Assembly: GCA_964631605.1 (NCBI GenBank)
Contig: CAZVYG010000013.1
Span: 1-64,000 of the forward strand
Reading direction: 5' to 3'
Length of the DNA stretch: 64,000 nt
Origin: JARKQH01 sp964631605
Lineage (GTDB): Bacteria > Verrucomicrobiota > Verrucomicrobiia > Limisphaerales > UBA8199
Shown here: positions 42,052-51,400 of the stretch, piece by piece
Layout of the letters: every line of letters begins with the position of its first letter
Numbering within the stretch: the first letter of the stretch is position 1
The notes under the pieces: model-generated
Told to the model about the DNA's origin: nothing
The model's database searches: none
The model's input: the letters and a program-made list of their open reading frames with translations, nothing else
Made by a program: the position numbers and the translations under genes

Positions 42052-42831
42052 TCAAAGTGATACCGGGGCGGTGGCGCCGGACGCCGCAGCGGCGGGCCGC
42101 TCGCCCAAATGCAGGAAGCCCTTGATGCGCTCGCGGTAATAGCCGCACCAGAAAGTCAGCAGCAGAAACGGCAGCAGGTTGACCAGGCTGAACGCCACCA
42201 TGACCAGCCACGCCATGAGCATTGGGCCGAACACCGACTCCGCGCCGCTCAGTTTGGCCATCACGAGGAAGGGGATGAAAATGAGCGCCCAAAGGATTCC
42301 CAGGACCACTGCCAGCCACAAACAAAGCCCGCCGGGCGAATAGCGACCCCGGGCCAGCCAGCCGGTCAAACTCAACGCCACCGCCAGGACCCCGCCGGAA
42401 ATCAACACCAGAAGAACGCTTTGAACCATGTCCAAACCAGCGAATTCGAAGCCCTGGCCCAGCAGGAAAACCACCAGACTCACCGGCACCACCACCCCAA
42501 GAAAACCCGCAAAAGCCGCAAACCGAGGTTTCCACTGCAGGTTCGCCGCCACCAGCCACCCCGCCGCCAATCCAAAACTCAAGGCGCCCGAGGCATCAAG
42601 CAGGACCTCGAGCAAATCGTCCAGGAACCCCGTGAAGACGGTCCGCAGAACCCACCTCGCCGCCAGAATCGCGGCAAGGGGCGCCAAAATCCACAAGGCG
42701 GAGCCGGCCCGGTTCGGCTTGAGCAGCAACAGACAAAGCAAGCCCAACCAGGGAAGCAGGCGGGGCAGCGGGCTCGGTGGTGTCCATGTGCTCACCACCC
42801 ACGGGCCGTCGGTCGCGCCCAACCCGCCCAA
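42052..42831 (-). CDS. Polytopic membrane protein, function unknown
   Basis: A 259-residue, very hydrophobic protein with about seven membrane segments (for example PWLGLLCLLLLKP, FAGFLGVVVPVSLVVFLLG, WLAVVLGILWALIFIPFLVMA and LLPFLLLTFWCGYYRERI). The Trp/Phe/Leu-rich helices and absence of charged pore motifs give no clue to transport. The start may be internal (the first 20 residues are polar). It lies directly upstream of the truncated uvrB copy and could have been its operon partner. It might be a Yip1-like membrane protein, but I cannot confirm this. Confidence 0.6.
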   Translation of the reverse strand: MGGLGATDGPWVVSTWTPPSPLPRLLPWLGLLCLLLLKPNRAGSALWILAPLAAILAARWVLRTVFTGFLDDLLEVLLDASGALSFGLAAGWLVAANLQWKPRFAAFAGFLGVVVPVSLVVFLLGQGFEFAGLDMVQSVLLVLISGGVLAVALSLTGWLARGRYSPGGLCLWLAVVLGILWALIFIPFLVMAKLSGAESVFGPMLMAWLVMVAFSLVNLLPFLLLTFWCGYYRERIKGFLHLGERPAAAASGATAPVSL

Positions 42832-42906
42832 ATCCTGAGTCGCTCTGATTCGAATCTCGCCGGCTGCCGAAGAAGGTACTCGCCATGAGTACGAACAGGT
42901 TCCGCC

Positions 42907-44136
42907 TCAGCCAAACTCGAATTTACCGGAAGCCACCTGCGCGTCCCCCTTGAACGCGGCAAAGGCAGGGGCTTCCCGCCGGCCCAGCAGCGTGTACGCC
43001 TCGCCCCCGGCTCCGACCAGACGGTAATCCAGGCTGAGATTGTTGCCGCGGCGAGTGACCGCAACCGTGTTGGTCAAAGGCCCGCCGGCGACCAGCGTGG
43101 CTGGCTGGTTGGTCGCGATGACAAGGGTCGGTCGCCCCGGCTGGCCGCCGTAATAACGTTCGGCTTCGCGCGCCGCCCGCCTGTCGCCCCGCCGCAGGCA
43201 TGCCTGCGCTGCGTAATAGGATCCCTGCGGCACGCGCACGCTCGCCGCCGGCTCGTTGAGCACAACGGTGCAGCCGCCTTTGCCCCCGCTGAGCACCAAC
43301 CGCCCGATAAACTGACCTGCCAACTTCAACTCCCCGGTCTCAAATTTCTCTGGGGTCAAGGTCAGCCTGAGGGCAGGCTCAGCTCCGGCTGCCTCCCGGG
43401 CCCAGTCCAGCCTCCAACCCGCACCGTCCAGATACAAAGTGCGGCCTGCCGCAAAAGCATCAAGGGACCCGTCCTGCACGAAAAACGCGCGCTCCCGCTC
43501 CGACCAGGGCCGCAACACCAGGTACGGTTGAGGGGGTTCGTTGCCGTGGGCTGACAGGTCGTCCACGCGTCCCACCTGCCATTCCGTGCCCCCCAACAAG
43601 ACTTTGCCCTCCCAGAAGGAGCGGCAACCGGCGTTGAAATGCGGCAAGTCGCGGTAGCGATAGCAGTTCAGGTCCACCAGGGCCCGTTGCTCGCCCAGGG
43701 CATTCGTGTAAAAGAGCGTCACGCTGGCGAAACTCTGAAAGAAGCCCGAACTCTGCCCGGACGCCGCTGCGAACACCCCGTTGGTGTCATCGGTCAAGTC
43801 CCGGTTCCGGTTCAAGTCCAGATAAAGCCGCGAATCCGACTGGTGCCAAAGGCAGGGAATCGCCTGAGCCGGCCCGCCGGGCAGTTTGATTAGCCCCCGA
43901 TGGACCGTCCCGCCAAGGCCAGCCGGTTCCCGGACAAACGGCTGGGTCTGGGAGTCGAACGCGAGGCTCCAGGTTGCAATGCTATTGCTGAGCTCGCGAT
44001 ACTGCAGCACGACTCGCACCGGCGCGTCGGCTTCCAACGCCGGACCGCCACCGATTTCGGCCGCCCCCGCTGGCTGCGCCAGAAGCAACAGTCCCGCCAG
44101 CGCAGCGGTCTGCCATGGCCCTGTGGTCTTCATCAT
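42907..44136 (-). CDS. Secreted or periplasmic protein of unknown function
   Basis: About 409 residues counted from the ATG at 44136 (MMKTTGPWQTAALAGLLLLAQPAGAAE, a good signal peptide); an earlier ATG at 44154 is possible. An EF-hand-like loop (DLNRNRDLTDD) suggests calcium binding. The rest appears beta-rich with no family I recognise; the C-terminal segment RGNNLSLDYRLVGAGGEAYTL looks like a small beta domain. It is divergent from the oxidoreductase gene (228 bases between starts). Confidence 0.65.
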   Translation of the reverse strand: MMKTTGPWQTAALAGLLLLAQPAGAAEIGGGPALEADAPVRVVLQYRELSNSIATWSLAFDSQTQPFVREPAGLGGTVHRGLIKLPGGPAQAIPCLWHQSDSRLYLDLNRNRDLTDDTNGVFAAASGQSSGFFQSFASVTLFYTNALGEQRALVDLNCYRYRDLPHFNAGCRSFWEGKVLLGGTEWQVGRVDDLSAHGNEPPQPYLVLRPWSERERAFFVQDGSLDAFAAGRTLYLDGAGWRLDWAREAAGAEPALRLTLTPEKFETGELKLAGQFIGRLVLSGGKGGCTVVLNEPAASVRVPQGSYYAAQACLRRGDRRAAREAERYYGGQPGRPTLVIATNQPATLVAGGPLTNTVAVTRRGNNLSLDYRLVGAGGEAYTLLGRREAPAFAAFKGDAQVASGKFEFG

Positions 44137-44364
44137 CGGGTTTGCAGAACGCAACCCACCCTACACTCGGGTTGGACAACCACAAGCCAAAACCCTCACG
44201 CGCCATCCCGTTTAACCGTCGAGAGGTCGCGGGGCCGGCACCCCCTTTTGCCGGGCGCATTCGCCGCCTTTGCGCACCGCTTCCTGGTCTGATGGGGGAG
44301 TTGCGCGAGAGGAAACTCTGGTATCGGTTTTTTTGCCGCGATGCGTTAACATCCAAACCATCGT

Positions 44365-45516
44365 ATGAACACCGTTCGACTGGGCATCATTGGCATGGGC
44401 AACATCGGCCGCTACCACGCCGAGTATTTGCGAGGCGGCAAGGTCAAACGCTGCGAATTGGTCGCGGTGTGCGACCCCGCCGCGCCGCTCGACAGTTACA
44501 AGCCCCTGAAGACCTTCACCGACGGCGAGGCGCTCATCCGCTCCGGCGAGGTGGATGCGGTCCTCATCGCCACGCCGCACTTCCAACACACCACCCTGGG
44601 CATGGCCGCGCTCAAGGCCGGCGTGCACGCCCTGGTCGAGAAGCCGATTTCCTCGCACAAAGCCGACGCCGAACGGCTCATTGCGGCGGCCCGGGACAAT
44701 CCCCGCGCCGTCTTTGCCGGCATGTTCCAGTTGCGGACCGAGCCGCGCTACCAAAAGGTGCGAGCCCTCCTCCGGGACGGCATCCTGGGCCAGCTCGTCC
44801 GCGTCAATTGGATCAACACGGACTGGTATCGCACGGAGGCCTACTACGCCAGCGGGGGGTGGCGGGCAACCTGGAAAGGCGAAGGCGGCGGGGTGCTGCT
44901 CAACCAGTGCCTCCACAATCTGGACATGCTCCAATGGCTGGTGGGCATGCCGCAACGCGTGCGCGGCTTCTGCCAGTTCGGCCGTTTCCACCAAATCGAA
45001 GTCGAAGACAGCGTCACGGCCTACCTGGAATGGGCCAACGGCGCAACCGGCGTGTTCCTCAGCTCGACCGGCGAAGCGCCCGGGACCAACCGCTTCGAGA
45101 TTGTGGGCACGATGGGCCGCCTGGTCATGGAAAACAACAAGCTGCTCTTCACACGCAACGAGACGGACATGCTCGAGTTCAGCCGCACGGCGAGACAGGG
45201 GTTCGCCAGGCCGGAAGTCTGGCACATCGAAATCCCGTTTCAGGATGCGGTGCTGCCCCATGCCATCCTGGTGCAGAACTTCGTGAACGCCATTCTAAAC
45301 GGTGAGGCGCTCCTGGCGCCGGGCCCGGAGGGCATCCACTCCGTCGAGCTGGCCAACGTCATGGTGTATTCCTCCCTGCTGGGCCAGACCGTCGAGCTGC
45401 CCATGGACGGCGCCGCCTGGGAGGCAAAGCTCCAGCAGCTTATCGCGGAGTCCAAAGTGCAGAAAAAAACGATTCCGGCGGAGACGACCGATTTTCTGAG
45501 TTCGTTCCGCCGGTAA
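44365..45516 (+). CDS. Gfo/Idh/MocA-family sugar oxidoreductase
   Basis: A 383-residue NAD(P)-dependent dehydrogenase. The Rossmann motif GIIGMGNIGRYHAEYL (8-23) and the family EKP signature (ALVEKPISSHKADAE, about 90-104) are present. The C-terminal alpha/beta domain has GGGVLLNQCLHNLDMLQWL, holding the usual catalytic-site His/Asp. It lacks a signal peptide, so it acts in the cytoplasm. The partner downstream, 20 bases away, is a TIM-barrel isomerase; such pairs act on inositols and keto- or amino-sugars. The substrate is unknown. Confidence 0.93.
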   Translation: MNTVRLGIIGMGNIGRYHAEYLRGGKVKRCELVAVCDPAAPLDSYKPLKTFTDGEALIRSGEVDAVLIATPHFQHTTLGMAALKAGVHALVEKPISSHKADAERLIAAARDNPRAVFAGMFQLRTEPRYQKVRALLRDGILGQLVRVNWINTDWYRTEAYYASGGWRATWKGEGGGVLLNQCLHNLDMLQWLVGMPQRVRGFCQFGRFHQIEVEDSVTAYLEWANGATGVFLSSTGEAPGTNRFEIVGTMGRLVMENNKLLFTRNETDMLEFSRTARQGFARPEVWHIEIPFQDAVLPHAILVQNFVNAILNGEALLAPGPEGIHSVELANVMVYSSLLGQTVELPMDGAAWEAKLQQLIAESKVQKKTIPAETTDFLSSFRR

Positions 45517-45536
45517 CCTGTGGGAGGATGCAAATC

Positions 45537-46460
45537 ATGAAACTGATGGGCATTGGCGACGAGGCCGCCAGCACGATTGACGGCCAGCTTCAAGCCACCC
45601 AGGAACTCGGGTGGAATTTCATCGAACCGCGCGGCGTGGAAGTTCCCGGCTTTGCCAAAGCCAACCTCCACGACATCCCGGACCCGGCTTTCGACATTGC
45701 CGTCAGAAAGTTCGAGGAAGCCGGCATCCAGCCCTACTGTTTCGGCTCGACGATCATGAACTGGGCCAAAACGGTGGACACACCTTACGAGGTCACGCTG
45801 GCCGAGGTTCGGCGCGCCATCCCGCGCATGAAACGCACCGGCGCGAAGTTCATCCGGATCATGAGCTTCAAACCGGCGGACGATGCCTTCCGCATCCCCA
45901 CCAAGGTTTTCCAGCGCGTCCGCGAGGTGACGCAGATGTTTTTGGACGAGGGCCTGCAGCCGGTGCACGAAAACTGCATGAATCACGGCGGCATGAGTTG
46001 GCAGCACGCGCTCGAACTCCTCGACCGCTGCCCCGGCCTCAAGTGGCTTTTCGACACCGCCAACCCGATCTTCAACGCCGACCGTTCCAAACCCAGGCCC
46101 TGGCCAAAACAGGACCCGTGGGAGTTCTGGGAACACGTCCGCGATCACGTCGTCCACCTCCACGTCAAGGACGCCCGGTGGAACCCGGCCCGCAACGATG
46201 CCGACTACCATTGGCCCGGCGAAGGCGACGGGCGGGTCGGCGACATCTTGAGCGACGCCTTCGCCCGCGGCTACGACGAAGGCATCAGCATCGAACCGCA
46301 CATGGTCGTCGTCTTCCACGACACCGCTTCCCCGGCCGGTAACGAGCCAGCCTTGCGACGGAATTTCGTCGAGTATGGCAGGCGCCTCGAAAGACTGATC
46401 GGCGCCCTCCGGCCCGGAATGACAACGCCAACCCCGCCACCCCCGGCGAAAACCGGTTGA
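45537..46460 (+). CDS. Xylose isomerase-like TIM-barrel sugar isomerase/epimerase
   Basis: A 307-residue protein of the AP endonuclease 2/xylose isomerase barrel family. Likely metal ligands are in VHENCMNHGG, LKWLFDTANP, VVHLHVKDA and GISIEPHM. The ATG at 45537 is preferred because GGAGG at 45523-45527 is 9 bases before it; the ATG at 45528 is too close. Together with the upstream oxidoreductase it probably processes one sugar or polyol. The last 15 residues are Pro/Thr-rich. Confidence 0.87.
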   Translation: MKLMGIGDEAASTIDGQLQATQELGWNFIEPRGVEVPGFAKANLHDIPDPAFDIAVRKFEEAGIQPYCFGSTIMNWAKTVDTPYEVTLAEVRRAIPRMKRTGAKFIRIMSFKPADDAFRIPTKVFQRVREVTQMFLDEGLQPVHENCMNHGGMSWQHALELLDRCPGLKWLFDTANPIFNADRSKPRPWPKQDPWEFWEHVRDHVVHLHVKDARWNPARNDADYHWPGEGDGRVGDILSDAFARGYDEGISIEPHMVVVFHDTASPAGNEPALRRNFVEYGRRLERLIGALRPGMTTPTPPPPAKTG

Positions 46461-47058
46461 ACGGCGCGAATCCTCCCCGCCCGTCCCGGCGGTTGAAGAT
46501 GGCTGTTATAGACAGCGACATTGCCATCGGCCCGTTCGGCGAAAGGGCCCCCATATAAGGGCCTCGCCGCAGCCGCCTGCGGTTACAACTGGAAACGCGA
46601 TTCGACACACAGGCCATCCGGGCCGCAGTTTCCAAACGGGTATCCACTCCGGCCAAGCCAAACCGCGAGCGTTCCGCACAAGCATCTGATCCACAACACG
46701 TAGCCGTTTGGTCAGTCCGGGATCAGGACCTGGCCGCCTCGCCGATCAAACAACGCAAACCACCGGGCGAAGGCCCAGAATCTCGATTTATTGTGTCCGA
46801 AATGTGATAAAATCATGGCCGGAAAGTATATTTTCTGCCCCCCAAGGCGATCCAGAATTCCCACCGCGTTCATGTCCGGAAAGTGTACTAAGATGTCCCC
46901 TGATGGTACAGACGCGCCGTTAGTTTTCGATCATAATGCAGGTGAAGGTGCGTAGGTGTGAGAGCTATAGATCTCAGCTTCTGCGACCGGCCAAGACAAA
47001 AAAGTCGGTAAACACAGAAAGACTGATCAGTTAAAAAAACAGAAGAGAGGGAAAATAT
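46461..47058. other. Long intergenic region before the PEP-CTERM gene
   Basis: A 598-base region, GC-rich on the left and becoming AT-rich from about 46780 onwards. The right part includes two near-identical 18-mers (listed separately) and the A-rich ribosome site region GAGGGAAAATAT just before 47059. I found no gene. The left part might contain remains of a former gene, but nothing is recognisable. Confidence 0.5.
46814..46888. repeat. Two copies of an 18-base motif (CATGkCCGGAAAGTrTAy)
   Basis: 46814-46831 and 46871-46888 match at 15 of 18 positions, 57 bases apart. A third weaker version (TCCGAAATGTGATAA) is near 46797. They lie about 170-245 bases before the PEP-CTERM start. They could be binding sites of a regulator of that gene or the degenerate end of an insertion sequence with repeated terminal motifs. 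Confidence 0.4.
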
Positions 47059-47646
47059 ATGGGATACATAAAAAAATACGCAGCAGCCTTGGCGGCTGTT
47101 GGATTGTTGGTGGGGATGGCGTCAAGTGCGAGAGCGACTATTACATTTACGCCCCCGATAAGCGTCAATACTCCGAACATCGTGGGGGCCGCTAATATCC
47201 TCCAGAGCGATAAAGCATCGGGAGAAATTTCAACAGTGCAGCCTATAGCACAGAAGCTGTTGGACTTAGCTGCTTCCTACAACGGTACGATTGACGGTCG
47301 TCTTTATCGGACCTCGCAAACTGATTATAGCGGAACATTATTGTCGACGCCGACACAAAAAGACGACAACGGAAATGTGAATGTTCCTGCGGGCTGGGAG
47401 TTTGTAGTAGGCAAGTACGACGGCCAGAATGCGGGCTACATTCTTTTCTACCTGAACGGACAGGACGCGGTGCTGCCGGCAGTCTCCTACGCTATTTGGG
47501 GCGAGAATTCTGGGCAGTACGAACTTTCAAGTTGGTATGCCTTCAATCCCATCCCCGAACCGACGACGATGATTGCCGGCGCATTGCTGCTCCTGCCGTT
47601 TGCGGCAAGCACGGTTCGCTACGTTCGCAAGAATCGCAAGGCCTAG
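47059..47646 (+). CDS. PEP-CTERM surface protein
   Basis: A 195-residue protein with an N-terminal signal peptide (YAAALAAVGLLVGMASSARA) and the tripartite PEP-CTERM sorting tag at its end: the motif IPEPTT, a hydrophobic helix (MIAGALLLLPFAAS) and a basic tail (RYVRKNRKA). Such proteins are cut by an exosortase and displayed or released with exopolysaccharide. The mature domain is not recognised. The gene is AT-richer than its neighbours and followed by a good terminator, so it is a single-gene transcript, probably well expressed. No exosortase is encoded in the window. Confidence 0.9.
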   Translation: MGYIKKYAAALAAVGLLVGMASSARATITFTPPISVNTPNIVGAANILQSDKASGEISTVQPIAQKLLDLAASYNGTIDGRLYRTSQTDYSGTLLSTPTQKDDNGNVNVPAGWEFVVGKYDGQNAGYILFYLNGQDAVLPAVSYAIWGENSGQYELSSWYAFNPIPEPTTMIAGALLLLPFAASTVRYVRKNRKA

Positions 47647-47669
47647 GCCTCAATCAGTTTTACCTCGCA

Positions 47670-47703
47670 AATCGGGCCGGCTTTGCAGTCGGCCCGATTT
47701 TTT
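47670..47703 (+). terminator. Rho-independent terminator of the PEP-CTERM gene
   Basis: AATCGGGCCG (47670-47679) pairs with CGGCCCGATT (47690-47699), a perfect 10-bp stem with a 10-base loop, followed by a run of six T (47698-47703). It lies 23 bases after the stop codon. Confidence 0.9.
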
Positions 47704-47782
47704 GTACCCGGCTAATCGGCATGGCATTCCCGCCGCCCGCGCAGCATTTGCGGCCTCCGCCCGTGCATTCCTTGAACTCGCC

Positions 47783-48262
47783 TCAGGGCACCTGGAGCCG
47801 GTAGAACGACTGTGACCTGGCCGGATTGATGGGAGTCAGCAGGCTGAAGTTGCCCGAGCTGTCAAAGTTGCTGGTCAGCAAGGTGCTCCAGAGGTTCATG
47901 GGCAGGGCAACGTTGGTCGAGGTCAGAACCGTGTAGGCGCCGCCGCTCGAACCGCCACTGCCGGCAATAATCAGATTGGCGCCGGACACGGCAATGCTCC
48001 CGATGCTCGGCGGCGGAGGCGCGCCGCCCGTGACGCGCAGGGTCCCGTCCACCGGCACCGAAGTCACATCCCAACCCAACGGTTCAGGCAGGGTGGGAAG
48101 GTCGTAGAAGGCAAAATCGCCCGCGTAAGCTTCGGCCTCGAAGAGCTTGAAGACTTCTCCGCCATTCAGCGTTCCGTTGACGACCACCTGCAGGGTGCCG
48201 CCCAGGGTCAGGGTGGTCAGGCCGGCAACCTTGTCGGCGCTGAGGTGCGACACTTCCATCAC
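47783..48262 (-). pseudogene. C-terminal remnant of an autotransporter-repeat (PATR-type) secreted protein
   Basis: A frame of 159 codons reads VSHLSADKVAGLTTLTLGGTLQVVV ... FKLFEAEAYAGDFAFYDLPTLPEPLGWDVTSVPVDGTLRVTGG, which is the typical end of large verrucomicrobial proteins with autotransporter-associated beta-strand repeats. An immunoglobulin-like or C-terminal anchor domain follows (AYTVLTSTNVALPMNLWSTLL ... FYRLQVP). No signal peptide or repeat region precedes it: an in-frame stop occurs eight codons before the first possible start. The gene has lost its 5' part and is probably dead. Confidence 0.7.
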
Positions 48263-48427
48263 TTCTGATTCTTGTTTATGGGACTGATTTTATCAATGAC
48301 TCAGCGCCGCCGGGTTGTAAAGCGGATTCCGACGCAGGGCGGCATCGCGACCCCCTGGAGGCTGTCGTGCGGTTTGGATTCAGCGCCTCACGCAACTGCG
48401 ATTTCGTTCGGGCAGCGGGGCGCACCC

Positions 48428-48462
48428 AAATAAAACGCCGCCAGCCGGGAGGCTGGCGGCGT
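48428..48462 (-). terminator. Rho-independent terminator of the large secreted-protein gene
   Basis: ACGCCGCCAGCC (48435-48446) and GGCTGGCGGCGT (48451-48462) form a perfect 12-bp stem with a 4-base loop. Read on the minus strand, the stem is followed by TTTTATTT (48435 down to 48428). It ends the minus-strand gene whose stop codon is at 48480. Confidence 0.85.
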
Positions 48463-48479
48463 GTTGAACAGAGCGGAAG

Positions 48480-51400
48480 CTACTGGGCAACCACCCGGTA
48501 GAACCGCCGGTTGCCCGGTGAGTTATCGGTGAAAGAGGCCGTGCTGCCCGTGGCGATGACGGGGCTGCCCAGGTTTTGCCAGGTGCCACCGAGGTCGCCC
48601 ACGGACTGAACCTGGTAGGATTTGCCGTTCTGGGCCTGCCAGGTGAGGGTGACGCTGCCGCTGACCGTGGTCACGCTCACGATGCTGAAGGCAGTGACGG
48701 GCGGCTGATAAGTCGAATCAATCAGGAACGCCATCACGCCGTTGTTTTCGTTCATGGCGAACAGGTAGGTGTTGCCGCCGAAATCCAGCGCGCCATTGGC
48801 TTCGATGCTGGGATTATAGGTCGGGAACAGTTCCTGGTCGCGCAACACCGGCCCGACGTCGAGGTCGGCCACGCTGTAGAGCTGAACGTTCTTCTGGTCG
48901 TCACGCGCGATGCCGGCCAGCAGCTTGAGGCTGTCGTTGTAAGCCACCGTCGTCATCGTGCTGGAAACCTGGTCCGTGTCATAGGTGCGGAGGATCGTCC
49001 CCGTGCCGGCCACGGCGTCATATTGCACCAGGAACAGCTTGCCGGCGCCGGGGTCCCCACCCCAGGACTTGGCCCAGAAGGTGTTGCCCGCGCCAAAACA
49101 GATGCCCAGGCGGGCAAATCGGTCGGGCGCGCCCGCGACGAAGATTTCCTTGGCGGAGAAGTTGAACCCATCCGGCGTGGTCAGCAGGCTGACCACGTTG
49201 CTGGTGTTGAAGCTCATGAGCACCTCGGTATTCACCCCGGCGCCGCGCACGTCCATGGTATAGCCCGCGACCTTGGAGGGGAGCGAGGGCGCCGGATCGC
49301 CGCTGAAGGCGATGCTGGCGATGGTCGTCGGGGCGTCGTCGGCCCAGCGATACAGAATGAAGGGATCAGTCGCCGGAGCAGTCGAGCGGTTGCCCGCGTA
49401 AACCACGCCGTCAGCCGCCACACCGATCTTGTTGACCCAGCGATTGCCGCCGGAAACCACGCTCACGTCCAGATAGTGTTTGTCGGCGCCCGTCAAGGCG
49501 TCCAGCACCGCAATGATTACCGGGGTGGCATTGGTGGATACATAACTGGCGACCAGCAGGTTCGAGTTCACCGGGTTAAAGCACATGCCGTACTCGTAAT
49601 AGAAGGTGTTCAGATACGGGCGAGTGCCGGCCAGCACCGACCAGATATTGGTCATTTGGGCCGTGTTGTACAGCGGGATCAGCGTGAGGGTGGCCGGGAG
49701 GCTGTCGCGGGAACCGCCCGCGTTGCTGACCCGGACGAAGTATTGACCCTCGTTGGCGGCCTGCGCGTTGGTGACGGTGAGCGTGGCGCTGGTGGCGCCG
49801 GCGATGGCCTGTGTCCCGTTGAAATACCACTGGTAAGACAACGGGGTGGCGCTGTCGGCCACCACGGTAAAGGACGGGTTGCTGCCCGCAAACCAGGTCG
49901 CCGAGGCCGGGTGGCTGACGATGACCGGCAGGCTGGCGGTGAAGTTCGGGTTAACCTTGAAGGCTTTGAGACCGTTGTTCACACCCAGGGNNNNNNNNNN
50001 CAAAGTCCACATTGCCTTGGAACTCGATGTCCGCGTTGTAACTGGTGAACAATTCCTGATCCACCCACAGCGGGCCGGCGTCAATGTCCCGCACGTCATA
50101 GATGGGAACGCTGACCGGGGTGGGCGGGCTGCCGTTCTGCAAACCGGCCAGCAGGCCGTAGTTGCGATCGTACTTGATGCCTGTGACGGAGCTGGGCACG
50201 CTGCGAGCGCCGGTCAAGGAATATATCTTTTTCACAAAACCGGTGCCGGCGTTGATGTCGAACTCGACCAGGATCAGGCTGGTCGCCGCGGATTTGGCCC
50301 AGAAGGTGTTGGTTCCCGGGCCCCAATCCAGCCCCAGACGACCGAATTTATCGGGCGCATCGGGCACGGTGATGGGGGTGGAGGTGAAGAAGCCGCCACT
50401 ATCCCGGAGGATGGCTACGGTTTTGCTGGACTGGTTATAGCTGCCGGACCCCAGGAGAATTTGCGTGTCCGCGCCCGAGCCGCGCACCGCCATGGTGCCG
50501 CCCCAAACCACGTTGGGCGAGGTGACAGGATACCCTGGATCCCCGTAGAAGAGCTGGCGGCCCGCCAGCGCGGGGACGGGACCGTCGTCCGACAGACCGT
50601 CAATTCGGAAGGGATTCGACCCACTGGTGTCCGTGCTGAGATTGCAGAGGTAGATGATGCCGTCATCGGCCACATCCACTTTGTTGAAGCCACTGACCGG
50701 CAGGAGGGCGGAATAATCAATGTAATGTTTCTCCGCGCCGGTCAGCGGATCCAGAACCACCAGCATGTTGGTGGGATTTTGGCGGGTGAGCACAATGACG
50801 TTGGTCGTCAGCGGGTTGATGGCCACGCCGTACTCTTTATAGCCGGAGGTGAGGTACGGACGGGTGTTGGCTGCAATGTTCCAGATGTTGGTGACCTGGG
50901 CGGAGGGATTGCCCGGCGTCACGGTCATCAGCGCGCTGCTGCTGGTCACCGAACCGCTGGCGTTGGTGACAACGACACTGTAAGAGCCCGCGCTCGCCAG
51001 GGAGATGTTGGAAAACGTCAACGACGGACCAGTGGCTCCCGGAATGTCCTCGCCGTCGAATCGCCATTGGAAGGAGAACGGCCGCGTGCCGGTCACCGCG
51101 ACACTGAAGGTCCAGTAGGCCGCTCCCTCCCAGATGGTCACGGATGCGGGCTGCGTGGCAATGGCCGGGGGGAGATAGACCTCGTTGAGGGAGAAGGCGA
51201 GAATGCCGTTGTTGCAGTCCAAGGCGAAAAGCTTGCCGTTGCGCAGGGCGGCCGAGCCCACCCAATTCCCGTTGACATCTCCCGGCGGCGGGAAGGTCTG
51301 GGTCACATCCTGCTGAATCGGTTGGGCCGGGTCAAAAATGTCATAAAGGCGGAGGGTGTGGTTGGTGCAGACCAACGCCACCAGATTGCGGCTGACGTCC

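Noticed and set aside
46745..46785. ACGCAAACC ... CCGGGC, resembling part of a c-di-GMP-I riboswitch
   Set aside because: The first conserved hairpin and tetraloop receptor are absent, and the element would lie about 300 bases before the PEP-CTERM gene.
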